NCBI GenBank assembly: GCA_964567295.1
Contig: CAZMLU010000049.1
Span: forward strand, 1 to 11,597
Source: SLJK01 sp964567295
GTDB taxonomy: Bacteria; Bacillota; Dethiobacteria; DTU022; UBA8154
Reading direction: 5' to 3'
Length of the DNA stretch: 11,597 bases
The position numbers and the translations under genes were made by a program. The notes below the pieces were generated by a model. That model saw nothing but the letters and a program-made list of their open reading frames with translations, was not told the DNA's origin and did no database searches. Positions 1 to 6,840 of the stretch are shown one piece after another. Numbering within the stretch: the first letter of the stretch is position 1; each line of letters begins with the position of its first letter.

Positions 1-41
1 ATTTGAAGTCCGGGAGCGCCACCAGGCCGCTAACTACTCCC
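1..41 (-). tRNA. selC: tRNA-Sec (UCA), 5' half, truncated by window edge
   Basis: This is the 5' half of a selenocysteine tRNA, which decodes in-frame UGA after charging with serine and conversion by SelA. Read on the minus strand it begins GGGAGTAG (likely the 8-nt 5' acceptor strand), then TT, a D arm with loop TGGT, and an anticodon arm CCGGA-CTTCAAA-T. The loop CTTCAAA with anticodon TCA matches the E. coli selC loop. The long acceptor strand and the extended D arm with a four-base loop are also characteristic of tRNA-Sec. The D stem pairs as AGC/GCT plus GCC/GGC with one unpaired G. The 3' half (anticodon 3' strand, long variable arm, T arm, 3' acceptor) lies outside the window, so the fold cannot be completed and the 5' end is uncertain by one or two bases. 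A good promoter lies just upstream (-10 at 83-88). Confidence 0.85.
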
Positions 42-82
42 AAATACGAAGAATTGGAGCTCTCTGAGACTCTCTGAAAGTG

Positions 83-111
83 ATTATACCTTTTTTTTGT
101 GCCCAGATCAA
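83..111 (-). promoter_or_regulatory. Sigma-A-type promoter of the tRNA-Sec gene
   Basis: On the minus strand a -35 hexamer TTGATC (106-111) is separated by exactly 17 bp from a perfect -10 TATAAT (83-88). The spacer contains a run of eight A residues. Transcription would start near position 76 and give a leader of about 35 nt before the tRNA 5' end near position 41. The promoter shows that selC is transcribed independently of the MFS gene upstream. Confidence 0.75.
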
Positions 112-252
112 CTAGCGGATACACTTTACGTGTTTTCATAATTTGACCCAAAACCATCAATTAAACTCAAGGGAAGCGGAAAGAATAATCGTCTTCCTTT
201 TCTATAATTTATTTTGGAGCAACCCAAAGACCTAAAAAACCAAGTTATTCCT

Positions 253-1497
253 TTACGGTTTTTTATATGTTTCGGGAATAAACAAAGTTATGAGAAGGGC
301 CAGACCAACACAAATACAATAAAGCAAAAAAACATAAAAGTAAGCCATAAAAGGGCTGAGGCTTGCACTAAAGTGCTCAATAAACAGCCCCGTAATACCT
401 TGGAAGATGCCCACACTGATTATCATAAGCGTATTTAATACCCCTAAAGCAGTGCCTGTTATTTTTAAGGGAAAATATTCCTTGACGCACGTCATGTTTA
501 TTAGAAAAACCGTGCCGAAAAATCCCAGGAAAAAATACTTAAGTGAAACGAGCCAAAACCCCCAATAATAAGTTTGAAATAGAAATATAACCAGTGTAGT
601 TAGAAAACCAATCGTTCCCAAAATAAGAATGAGCTTGCGGGCTCTCAAAATCCGGTCTGACATAATTCCCCAAAAAGGACCACCGATAATCAAGCCAAAA
701 GATATAAACATCAAGTTTAATCCGGCAACTTCCCGGCCAATGGAAAAGACATCTTGTAAATAAGATACTCCCCATAACATCTGGAAACTAAATAGCACAC
801 CGTAAACAAAAAAAGCCCAAGCAATAAAATAAATAAATTTATAATAGTTTTTTACTTCATCTATAAAACGAGGCTCCTTGCTTTCTTCAATATTTTCTTT
901 GTTTTCTCCAATATCATACTGTATAGCGGAAGAATTTGCTTGTGGTTTCATGAGAAGCCAGGCAAAAATAATGAAAATTAAAAGTATTATTGAGGACACA
1001 ATAAAAGGTAATCTCCAGCCGGTTCTCTCAATTATAAATGCTAAAGGGTATGAGGAGAATATCAAACCCGAACATCCGACAGAACTAATAAGGCCTATCA
1101 GACTGGCAAATTTTTGTGGAGAATAGGCCAGGGAAAGATATTTGAGTGCGGGAACCCATATTCCTGCAGTTCCCAAGCCCGTTAAAGCCCTGGCTAAAGT
1201 TGCCATCTCCACCGTTTGTGAAGTTGCAAACAGAAATGCCCCGACCACCCCAATAGTACCAAAAATGAAAACTGTATATCTTACTCCTATTCTATCAGCC
1301 AAAATGCCAACGGGAACCTGGACCAAACCATAGATCCAAAAATATACCGCAGCCATTACCCCCAAAGAAGAAGAGGAAATAGAAAAGGCCTCCATTAAGT
1401 CATGAACCATAACGGCCAGGCTGGATCGTAAAAAAAGAACCATGACGAAAAGCAGGCAAAAAATAATAAAAACGAGGTGACGACTATTATTTTCCAT
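253..1497 (-). CDS. MFS transporter (12-TM, substrate unknown)
   Basis: This is a major facilitator superfamily permease of the cytoplasmic membrane, 414 aa with the start chosen here, a normal length for the family. Alternating hydrophobic segments form two halves joined by a hydrophilic loop at about residues 183-217, rich in Asn, Glu and Lys. The MFS signature between TM2 and TM3 is visible at residues 64-74 (GILADRIGVRY), and a second copy (GIMSDRILRARK) lies at the equivalent place in the C-terminal half. The longest frame begins at 1512, but that ATG has no Shine-Dalgarno sequence. The ATG at 1497 is preceded by GAGGG with 8-nt spacing and is preferred. The gene starts 35 bp after the stop of the HypE-like gene and is probably co-transcribed with it. 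It looks clearly more AT-rich than its neighbours. No substrate can be assigned from sequence alone. Confidence 0.88.
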   Translation of the reverse strand: MENNSRHLVFIIFCLLFVMVLFLRSSLAVMVHDLMEAFSISSSSLGVMAAVYFWIYGLVQVPVGILADRIGVRYTVFIFGTIGVVGAFLFATSQTVEMATLARALTGLGTAGIWVPALKYLSLAYSPQKFASLIGLISSVGCSGLIFSSYPLAFIIERTGWRLPFIVSSIILLIFIIFAWLLMKPQANSSAIQYDIGENKENIEESKEPRFIDEVKNYYKFIYFIAWAFFVYGVLFSFQMLWGVSYLQDVFSIGREVAGLNLMFISFGLIIGGPFWGIMSDRILRARKLILILGTIGFLTTLVIFLFQTYYWGFWLVSLKYFFLGFFGTVFLINMTCVKEYFPLKITGTALGVLNTLMIISVGIFQGITGLFIEHFSASLSPFMAYFYVFLLYCICVGLALLITLFIPETYKKP

Positions 1498-1532
1498 ATT
1501 AAAAACCCTCATAATATTTTCTATGATCAGTA

Positions 1533-2528
1533 TTATCTACTAAAACGCTCCAGCGCTTTGTATAATTCATCCCGCAAGGGTGCTTTTAGTTCTGTTTTAC
1601 GTCCTTCATTGACCATAACCATATCCGGACCGGAAGAAACCTTGCCGATGACATGCGCGGTAATTCCGGCAGACTCTAGAACCTCCAGAATCCCCGATCC
1701 AGCAGGAGATGTGATCAACATTGCCCCGCTTGAAATAAGAGCCAATGGATCAATCTGAAGGCTCTGGCAGATCAACCTGGTTTCGTCCGTTAAGGGTATA
1801 GCCTCCTGCCATATTTCCATCCCCACCTCTGAGGCCGAGGCCAATTCCACCAGCGCCCCGAGAACTCCTCCTTCTGTTGCGTCATGCATAGCAGTAGCAC
1901 CTGCCTTCGCAGCAATTATCCCCTCTGGAACAACACTTAAATACTCCCCCATCTTTTTTGCCCTATCTATAACCTCTCCCGGCAATATTTCTCTCAGCTT
2001 GAAAGCCAAATCAGTAGCAAGAATAACTGTTCCTTCTAATCCAGCCCACTTGGTGATAATAACATCATCACCGGCCCTCGCCCCAGAGCTAGTAACAAGG
2101 TGCTCCCTTTTTACTTTCCCCAAGGCTGTGGCCGCTATAACAACCTGTTGAACAGTAGAGGTTACCTCAGTATGTCCCCCCAGGATGGCTACACCCAAAT
2201 TTCCAGCAACCCGGTGGGTTTCTTTTACCAGCAGTTGCATCTCTTCTTCAGCAGTCTGCGGGGGAAATAAAAAGGTCAGCAGTAATCCCACAGGCTCTGC
2301 ACCGGTAGCAGCTATATCGTTGCAGGAAACATGTACGGCCAACCTACCCAAATCTGAAGCTGTTCCTGTAATAGGATCACAGGAAAGAGCAAGCAAATAA
2401 TCCCCCAATTCCAGGACAGCGCAATCTTCACCAAACTTCGGACCAACCAAAACCTCCGCCCGCTTTGCCCCTAAAAAAGGTAATATCTGCTTTTTTAGAA
2501 CATCAGGTGGAATTTTGCCTACATACAA
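1533..2528 (-). CDS. HypE-like AIR synthase (PurM) superfamily protein
   Basis: This is a member of the AIR synthase/PurM-like ATP-binding superfamily, closest in look to the hydrogenase maturation factor HypE. Family members bind ATP at a dimer interface and activate a substrate by phosphoryl or adenylyl transfer. In the 331-aa product, the N-terminal domain carries GEDCAVLE (33-40), SCDP (49-52), NDIAATGAEP (70-79) and GGHTE (117-121). The C-terminal domain carries DATEGG (216-221), equivalent to the DPTRGG type motif of HypE. True HypE ends in a PRIC-like motif whose Cys is carbamoylated and dehydrated to make the cyanide ligand. This protein ends in ALERFSR with no Cys, so it should not do that chemistry. 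It also lacks the N-terminal Sec/Cys-Gly-Cys-Lys loop of SelD. The longest frame starts with a GTG at 2537 that abuts the ribosome binding site. A TTG at 2528 (MYVGKIPP) has AGGAAG at 7-nt spacing and fits the family N-terminus. The actual substrate is unknown. Confidence 0.87.
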   Translation of the reverse strand: MYVGKIPPDVLKKQILPFLGAKRAEVLVGPKFGEDCAVLELGDYLLALSCDPITGTASDLGRLAVHVSCNDIAATGAEPVGLLLTFLFPPQTAEEEMQLLVKETHRVAGNLGVAILGGHTEVTSTVQQVVIAATALGKVKREHLVTSSGARAGDDVIITKWAGLEGTVILATDLAFKLREILPGEVIDRAKKMGEYLSVVPEGIIAAKAGATAMHDATEGGVLGALVELASASEVGMEIWQEAIPLTDETRLICQSLQIDPLALISSGAMLITSPAGSGILEVLESAGITAHVIGKVSSGPDMVMVNEGRKTELKAPLRDELYKALERFSR

Positions 2529-2557
2529 AAAAAGCACTTCCTATCTCTTTTTTTTGA

Positions 2558-2586
2558 ACTAAATTTTTTATAGAAGACATAGTCAA
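2558..2586 (-). promoter_or_regulatory. Candidate promoter for HypE-like/MFS genes
   Basis: On the minus strand TTGACT (2581-2586), one base from the -35 consensus, is followed after 17 bp by TTTAGT (2558-2563), which matches four of six -10 bases. It would drive the HypE-like gene starting at 2528. The 18-bp palindrome at 2615-2632 lies about 30 bp upstream of the -35 element. The -10 is weak, so this is only a candidate. Confidence 0.35.
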
Positions 2587-2614
2587 CGTCTCTCTCAGGG
2601 AAACAAACCCTTGT

Positions 2615-2632
2615 TATATTGTATACAATATA
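2615..2632. promoter_or_regulatory. Perfect 18-bp palindrome, GntR-like operator candidate
   Basis: TATATTGTATACAATATA is a perfect inverted repeat centred between 2623 and 2624. Its core TTGTATACAA resembles operators described for GntR-family (FadR-type) regulators. It begins 2 bp beyond the stop of the OFA-type MFS gene and lies 87 bp upstream of the HypE-like start. A role in regulating the downstream HypE-like/MFS pair is therefore possible. No T-tract follows and the stem is AT-rich, so it is unlikely to be a terminator. No regulator gene is in the window; the family assignment is an inference from the core motif. Confidence 0.5.
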
Positions 2633-2634
2633 TT

Positions 2635-3978
2635 TCATGCCCCCTGTCTATTATCTTCAAGTTCAGGAGGGACTACAAAACTTATTAAGACGCCAGAAAT
2701 AAGGCAAAAAATACCCAGGTATATAAAAACAACTAAAAAGTTCCCTTCTGTAACATCCAGAATATATCCTCCAAGGGACGGCCCTAATATTCCCGCCAAA
2801 AAACCGTAAGCTGTAAAGACCAGGCCCATAATGGCACCGAAATGTTTCAACCCGAAGCAATCGGAAATAAGTGGTACCGAAACGGCAAAAAGCGTACCAA
2901 AAGAAAAACCAATAACGGCAGCCAATACTGCTGCTAAAGCAAGGGTATGCACATAACCAAGTAAGAAATAGGCCAAACCGGCCGCAAAGAAAGACAGAGC
3001 CATAGTCAGATTACGCCCTACAATATCGGAAAAGTAACCGGTAACAATACGGCTAAGACCATTAGTAATATTAAATGTAGTAAGGATAAAAACAGCAGAA
3101 TCTAGAGGAAAACCCATGGAGATCCCAAAACCGACAGAGAGAGTTACCATAGCGATACCTGCAGCACCTTGCAAAGCCCAGACCAGCCACAAAAGCCAGA
3201 AACTCCTGGTCCTTACAGCATCCTTGACTGAAAAAACACGGTCCCGCTTTAAAGAATCTACAGCATCTGCAGGCATTTTACCCGCTGGAACGGGCGTGCC
3301 AGTTTCCTGCTCTTTTTTCTTCCAAACATCTTGCTCCATCGTCCTCGAAACACTATCCTGTATTCCTTGTGCCGACAGCTTATCAAGCTTTTTCTTTTCT
3401 CTCTGCTGGAGGCCCTCCGGAGTATCCGTAAATTGCGCCGCCACAACACCCACTGCAAGAGTGAGAGCTCCTGCCAAAAGGTTCATAGAGATATACCCCA
3501 TACTAAGCAGCAAAATACTGAAAACAGGAACCATGATGGCCGCCGAAAAACCATAGACCAGGTTTACAATCCCTGAAACAAGGCCTCTTCGACTTGGGAA
3601 CCATCGCTGGACAGTAGTCATGGCAGGTATATAAACAAAACTGGTCCCCATCCCGCTAACAAAAGCCCACATATAAACCATATAAATATTGGTAGCATAG
3701 ACCACAGTGAGAACGTTAAAGGCACAAATTATACCTCCTACTAACATCATGACCCTGATGCCAACTTTTTCCTGCCACTTGCCCACCAGGAACATAAAAA
3801 TACCCACCGCAGCCAGCAAGAAAAAAAGAGTATTCCCGGTGGCACCCTGTCCCACACCAAACAAATCTTGCCAATAGGGCGCCATAACTCCCGGAAAACC
3901 AAAAGTCAGGGCCCCAGGAAAAAAGATAGCTGCTGCGCTACAGATCACAGCCAGAGCACCTCTTGCTCTACTGTTCAT
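2635..3978 (-). CDS. OFA-family MFS transporter (oxalate/formate antiporter-like)
   Basis: This is a membrane transporter of the major facilitator superfamily resembling the oxalate:formate antiporter (OFA) family, whose members exchange or take up small carboxylates. The 447-aa product starts with a hydrophobic TM1. It has the motif-A-like GKWQEKVGIR (66-75) between TM2 and TM3 and the conserved RWFPSRRGLVSGI stretch (125-137). A long charged cytoplasmic loop spans about residues 184-256 between the two six-helix halves and is somewhat larger than usual. The frame is open from 3993, but GGGGGAA sits 7 nt before the ATG at 3978, which is preferred. The gene begins 59 bp after the zinc-ribbon gene with no visible terminator, so read-through from the trmK cluster is possible. 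The substrate (formate, oxalate, another carboxylate) cannot be told from sequence. Confidence 0.87.
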   Translation of the reverse strand: MNSRARGALAVICSAAAIFFPGALTFGFPGVMAPYWQDLFGVGQGATGNTLFFLLAAVGIFMFLVGKWQEKVGIRVMMLVGGIICAFNVLTVVYATNIYMVYMWAFVSGMGTSFVYIPAMTTVQRWFPSRRGLVSGIVNLVYGFSAAIMVPVFSILLLSMGYISMNLLAGALTLAVGVVAAQFTDTPEGLQQREKKKLDKLSAQGIQDSVSRTMEQDVWKKKEQETGTPVPAGKMPADAVDSLKRDRVFSVKDAVRTRSFWLLWLVWALQGAAGIAMVTLSVGFGISMGFPLDSAVFILTTFNITNGLSRIVTGYFSDIVGRNLTMALSFFAAGLAYFLLGYVHTLALAAVLAAVIGFSFGTLFAVSVPLISDCFGLKHFGAIMGLVFTAYGFLAGILGPSLGGYILDVTEGNFLVVFIYLGIFCLISGVLISFVVPPELEDNRQGA

Positions 3979-4037
3979 AACTATTTCCCCCATAAATAAG
4001 TGTTATTCCAAAACTATCTTTTTGCCTCTTTCCGTAT

Positions 4038-4751
4038 TCAATCCCCGGGGACAAGTAACGAACCACAATTTTCACAGTAGACCAGCTGCCCCGGAGTTAA
4101 CATGCGTGCCCTAAAGGCAGAAGGCAGAGAAACGTGGCATATACCGCAAAAACCTTCTCTTACCACAGAAATACACCTTCCCCCTGCTCTTTCAGAATGC
4201 TGATAGTATTTTTTTAGCAGTGGTTCTTCAATTTGCCTGACCAATATCTCGCGCTGCCTTTGCAGATCTTTCAGTTCTTCCTGGGCAATGGAGAAATCTT
4301 CCTGAGCTTTATGCCTCCATTCTTCTAAAATCTCTTTTTTTTGTTCTTCCTCTTTGCGGAGCTCTTGGAGTTCTTGGTCTAAATTCTCTATAAATTCCAT
4401 AAGGGTCAAAATATCCTCTTCCAACCCGGACTGGTCTGATTGCATAGCCTGAAGGTTTTTTTCCATGCTCTCCAATTCCTTGGCACTTTGGACTTCTCCG
4501 CTGTAGAGTTTATCCTTTGCCGTTTTTATTGAAGCACTTATCGACTGTAATTCTGACTCCTTGCTTCGCTGCTTTTTCTGGGCTTTCCTCTTCTCTTCCT
4601 CTTCCTTTTGCAGCTTTTGTTGAAACTCTCCGAACTCTTGAGAACGCTCTTGATGTTCCAAGACACTGGGGATGTTCTGCAACTGGCTTTCTTTTTGCTT
4701 GATCTGCTGTTCAAGCTCCTGAAGCTCCCAAAGCATTTTTAATTGGTCCAT
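4038..4751 (-). CDS. Coiled-coil C4-type zinc ribbon protein
   Basis: This is a soluble protein of the bacterial family with a long N-terminal coiled coil and a C-terminal C4 zinc ribbon, often annotated as a zinc ribbon domain protein or putative nucleic-acid-binding protein. In the 237-aa product, residues 1 to about 190 are Glu/Lys/Gln-rich heptads predicted to form an antiparallel coiled coil. The ribbon has C202-x2-C205 and C226-x2-C229, spaced as expected for one Zn(II). A TTG at 4769 and an ATG at 4760 are in frame, but AAGGGG is placed 9 nt before the ATG at 4751 and lies inside the longer frame, so 4751 is chosen. The gene follows the Nif3-like gene by 56 bp, a neighbourhood common in Firmicutes. 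The precise role of the family is not established. Confidence 0.88.
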   Translation of the reverse strand: MDQLKMLWELQELEQQIKQKESQLQNIPSVLEHQERSQEFGEFQQKLQKEEEEKRKAQKKQRSKESELQSISASIKTAKDKLYSGEVQSAKELESMEKNLQAMQSDQSGLEEDILTLMEFIENLDQELQELRKEEEQKKEILEEWRHKAQEDFSIAQEELKDLQRQREILVRQIEEPLLKKYYQHSERAGGRCISVVREGFCGICHVSLPSAFRARMLTPGQLVYCENCGSLLVPGD

Positions 4752-4807
4752 ACTACTCATCCCCTTCAATTATGGCATAAAAAAAGATAGGATTTTATAC
4801 CTACCTT

Positions 4808-5929
4808 CTACTCATAGATTTGCCACGGGGCCGTTGTCGCCCCCGATAATAATACCTGAGTCTTTAGTCCCTTTCGAAATAAAGCCTTTTGCAGCTGCCC
4901 TGCCACCAGCTCTAACACGGGTCTTTCCGTTGCTTCATGGCCAGCGTCCAACAAAGCCAGCCCTGATCTTTTAGCTTTTTGCGCCTCGTGAAAACCCACA
5001 TCACCAGTAATAAAGGCCTGAGCCCCCACTTCTACAGCGCTCTCCAAGTAACCTCCTCCGCTTCCGCCCAAGACAGCTATCTTCTCTACCTCCTCCTGAA
5101 GCTCTCCCAGCACCTTTAAATAGGGGGTTTGGAGCTTCTGCAAACACAGGTTTGCCAATTCCCCCAGGGATAGCTTTTTCTCTAGGATGCCCACCGTTCC
5201 CAGTCCCCAGACTTCCCCTCTGTTCGCTAAAGGATAAAGGTCATAAGCAACCTCTTCATAAGGGTGTGCCAAAAAAAGTGCATCCAAAACAGCTTTCCGC
5301 ATTTTGCGGGGCATTATTGTTTCCAATCGGTACTCAGTTACTGTCTCCAAACGGCCTTCACTGCCAATATAGGGCGAGGTCCCTTCTCGCGGAAGAAAAG
5401 TTCCTGTCCCCAACAGTTGGTAAGTACAATGGCTGTAATTGCCTATCCAGCCGGCTCCAGCTTCAGAAACAGCGTCCCGCACCTTATCGGCTTGATCCTC
5501 GGGAACAAATGTTACCAGCTTCTCCAGTTCCTCTTCACCCAAAGGGTAGAGAGGAACCATTTTCTTCAACCCTAGAAGACTTCCCAAAGCATGACTGACA
5601 CCTTTAGGAGCTACATCCAGGTTGGTATGGGAGGAAAAAAGGGTTATATCCTCTTTAAGGGCACGGGCTACAAGTTCATCCTGCCTGTTACGAAGATCCA
5701 GTTTTTTAAAAGGCCTGTAAAGATAAGGGTGATGGGTAAAAACAAAAGTTGCATTTGCTTCCAAAGCTTCTATAAGGACCTGTTCGCAAAAATCCAGAGC
5801 CAACAACACGGCGGGAACTTCCCATCGCAGATCTCCCCATTGCAGCCCGCTGTTGTCTCCCGTAAAAGCACGGTCCATGGGTGCGATCTCCTCCAAGAGA
5901 GCAACAACATCATTCCCAGTCGCGAACAT
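4808..5929 (-). CDS. Nif3-like dinuclear metal-centre protein (DUF34)
   Basis: This is a member of the Nif3/NIF3L1/YqfO family of toroidal hexamers that bind two metal ions. The physiological reaction is not settled. The 373-aa product is the long Firmicute form with a central PII-like insertion (about residues 125-225, including the HPYEEVAYD stretch). Likely metal ligands are H66 and H67 (FTHHP), D104 (HTNLD), and H331 and E335 (DAGHEATE). The N-terminal DNSGLQ signature (25-30) is present. The frame stays open upstream to 6052, but that would overlap trmK deeply. The ATG at 5929 has AAGGAG about 10 nt upstream and gives the family N-terminus, so it is used. The gene overlaps the end of trmK by 20 bp, indicating co-transcription and probable translational coupling. 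Confidence 0.93.
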   Translation of the reverse strand: MFATGNDVVALLEEIAPMDRAFTGDNSGLQWGDLRWEVPAVLLALDFCEQVLIEALEANATFVFTHHPYLYRPFKKLDLRNRQDELVARALKEDITLFSSHTNLDVAPKGVSHALGSLLGLKKMVPLYPLGEEELEKLVTFVPEDQADKVRDAVSEAGAGWIGNYSHCTYQLLGTGTFLPREGTSPYIGSEGRLETVTEYRLETIMPRKMRKAVLDALFLAHPYEEVAYDLYPLANRGEVWGLGTVGILEKKLSLGELANLCLQKLQTPYLKVLGELQEEVEKIAVLGGSGGGYLESAVEVGAQAFITGDVGFHEAQKAKRSGLALLDAGHEATERPVLELVAGQLQKALFRKGLKTQVLLSGATTAPWQIYE

Positions 5930-6614
5930 CTTCCAGCACTCCTTCCAGTTTGAGACAGCGTTTTCGATAATATTCTGCCTTAAGTCGATCCTCTTGCTTT
6001 CGTGAGTGATTAAGCTCCAATACAATACTCTGGCAACGTTCCAATTCTGCATTCAACCAGGAGATTAACAAGGGATCTTTGCCCTGCAACAAGCCCGGTC
6101 CTATCTCCAGTAAAAAGGGGTCTTCCAAGGCAAGCCTTCCTTTCTCTGCAGCGATAACCGGGTAATAGCGCCCTTTCTCCAGGGCTAATTTTTCTTCAGG
6201 AAAACTAAAACCATGTACTGCAAGCCATTGCCTTACCAGGGGAGCATCTCCCATGGGCTGAAACACCAGGCGCCTGCATCTCTCGACAAAGGGTGGTAAG
6301 TCTTTAAGCATCTCGCAGATAGTCTTTCCGCCCACCCCTGCAACAATAACTACCTCCACTCCATCTTCTTCCCTCAGCGGCGAAAAACCTTCACCCCAGC
6401 GTATTTCTATCTCACGTTTCAGATCAAAGCAGTGTATTGTTTCCTTTGCAAATTTTACGTTGTGGGGTGATTTATCCACTGCAACAACTTTTGGAGAATC
6501 TTTAATTTTTACAAGGTAAACGGGCAATAAAGCCCGTTCAGTACCAATATCCGCCGCCACAATCCCCGGTGGAACCAGAGAAGCAACAGCAGAAAGACGG
6601 GGACCCAGATCCAT
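5910..6614 (-). CDS. trmK: tRNA (adenine(22)-N(1))-methyltransferase TrmK
   Basis: This enzyme transfers a methyl group from S-adenosylmethionine to N1 of adenine 22 in bacterial tRNAs, in the cytoplasm. The 234-aa length is normal. A Rossmann-like domain occupies about residues 1-160, with SAM motif I at 22-31 (DIGTERALLP), an acidic VAVDKS strand end (44-49) and the family VAGVGG motif at 91-96. The QPMGDAPLVRQWL stretch follows. The C-terminal part (about 175-234) is charged and helical, consistent with the family coiled-coil domain. Motif I is unusual: the family normally has an Asp-His pair where Glu26-Arg27 occur here. The ATG at 6614 has AGGTGA at 7-nt spacing. Overlap with the Nif3-like gene is the usual Firmicute arrangement. 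The gene often upstream in Firmicutes (rpoD) is replaced here by an osmoprotectant transporter. Confidence 0.92.
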   Translation of the reverse strand: MDLGPRLSAVASLVPPGIVAADIGTERALLPVYLVKIKDSPKVVAVDKSPHNVKFAKETIHCFDLKREIEIRWGEGFSPLREEDGVEVVIVAGVGGKTICEMLKDLPPFVERCRRLVFQPMGDAPLVRQWLAVHGFSFPEEKLALEKGRYYPVIAAEKGRLALEDPFLLEIGPGLLQGKDPLLISWLNAELERCQSIVLELNHSRKQEDRLKAEYYRKRCLKLEGVLEDVRDWE

Positions 6615-6840
6615 CAGCTTTCACCTTTTCCCACCAAAACCTGCTATTCTTTCTACTTTCCTTCATAACATAAATCCGTCAAAATTACCGTAAGACATCG
6701 GTAGTCCTTTAAGTCAAGGCGCGGTATTATTCCAAGCTATTCCTTTACAAACTTCAACGTCAACAGCCCTTTACCCTTTTAAGCCGGCCTTATAGACATT
6801 TTTTCCTTAGGTATACTGTTTTGTACGGGTCACCACTGAC

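Noticed and set aside
234..264. AAAAAACC/GGTTTTTT inverted repeat as a terminator of the AT-rich MFS gene
   Set aside because: The stem is almost all A-T with a 15-nt loop, the stop codon lies in the loop, and the T residues are part of the stem, so there is no free T-tract.
1533..2528. Selenophosphate synthetase SelD, tempting because of the nearby selC
   Set aside because: The protein lacks the N-terminal glycine-rich Sec/Cys-Gly-Cys-Lys active loop of SelD; its motifs are of the HypE kind.
3979..4037. RNase P RNA or other structured RNA after the zinc-ribbon gene, as seen in some Firmicutes
   Set aside because: The gap is only 59 bp and shows no structured RNA signature.
5910..5912. TGA at the end of trmK (and the TGA stops at 9524, 8499, 7871 and 2635) as possible selenocysteine codons
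   Set aside because: Each protein has its normal family length at the TGA, and no conserved domain continues beyond it.
5930..6052. N-terminal extension of the Nif3-like protein into trmK
   Set aside because: The ATG at 5929 has a proper ribosome binding site and gives the family N-terminus; the extra 41 residues are trmK read in another frame.
6615..6840. Terminator or promoter in the 226-bp gap between the transporter operon and trmK
   Set aside because: Only short imperfect repeats (around GCCGGC near 6785) and unpaired TTGAC-like boxes without a matching -10 at proper spacing were found.
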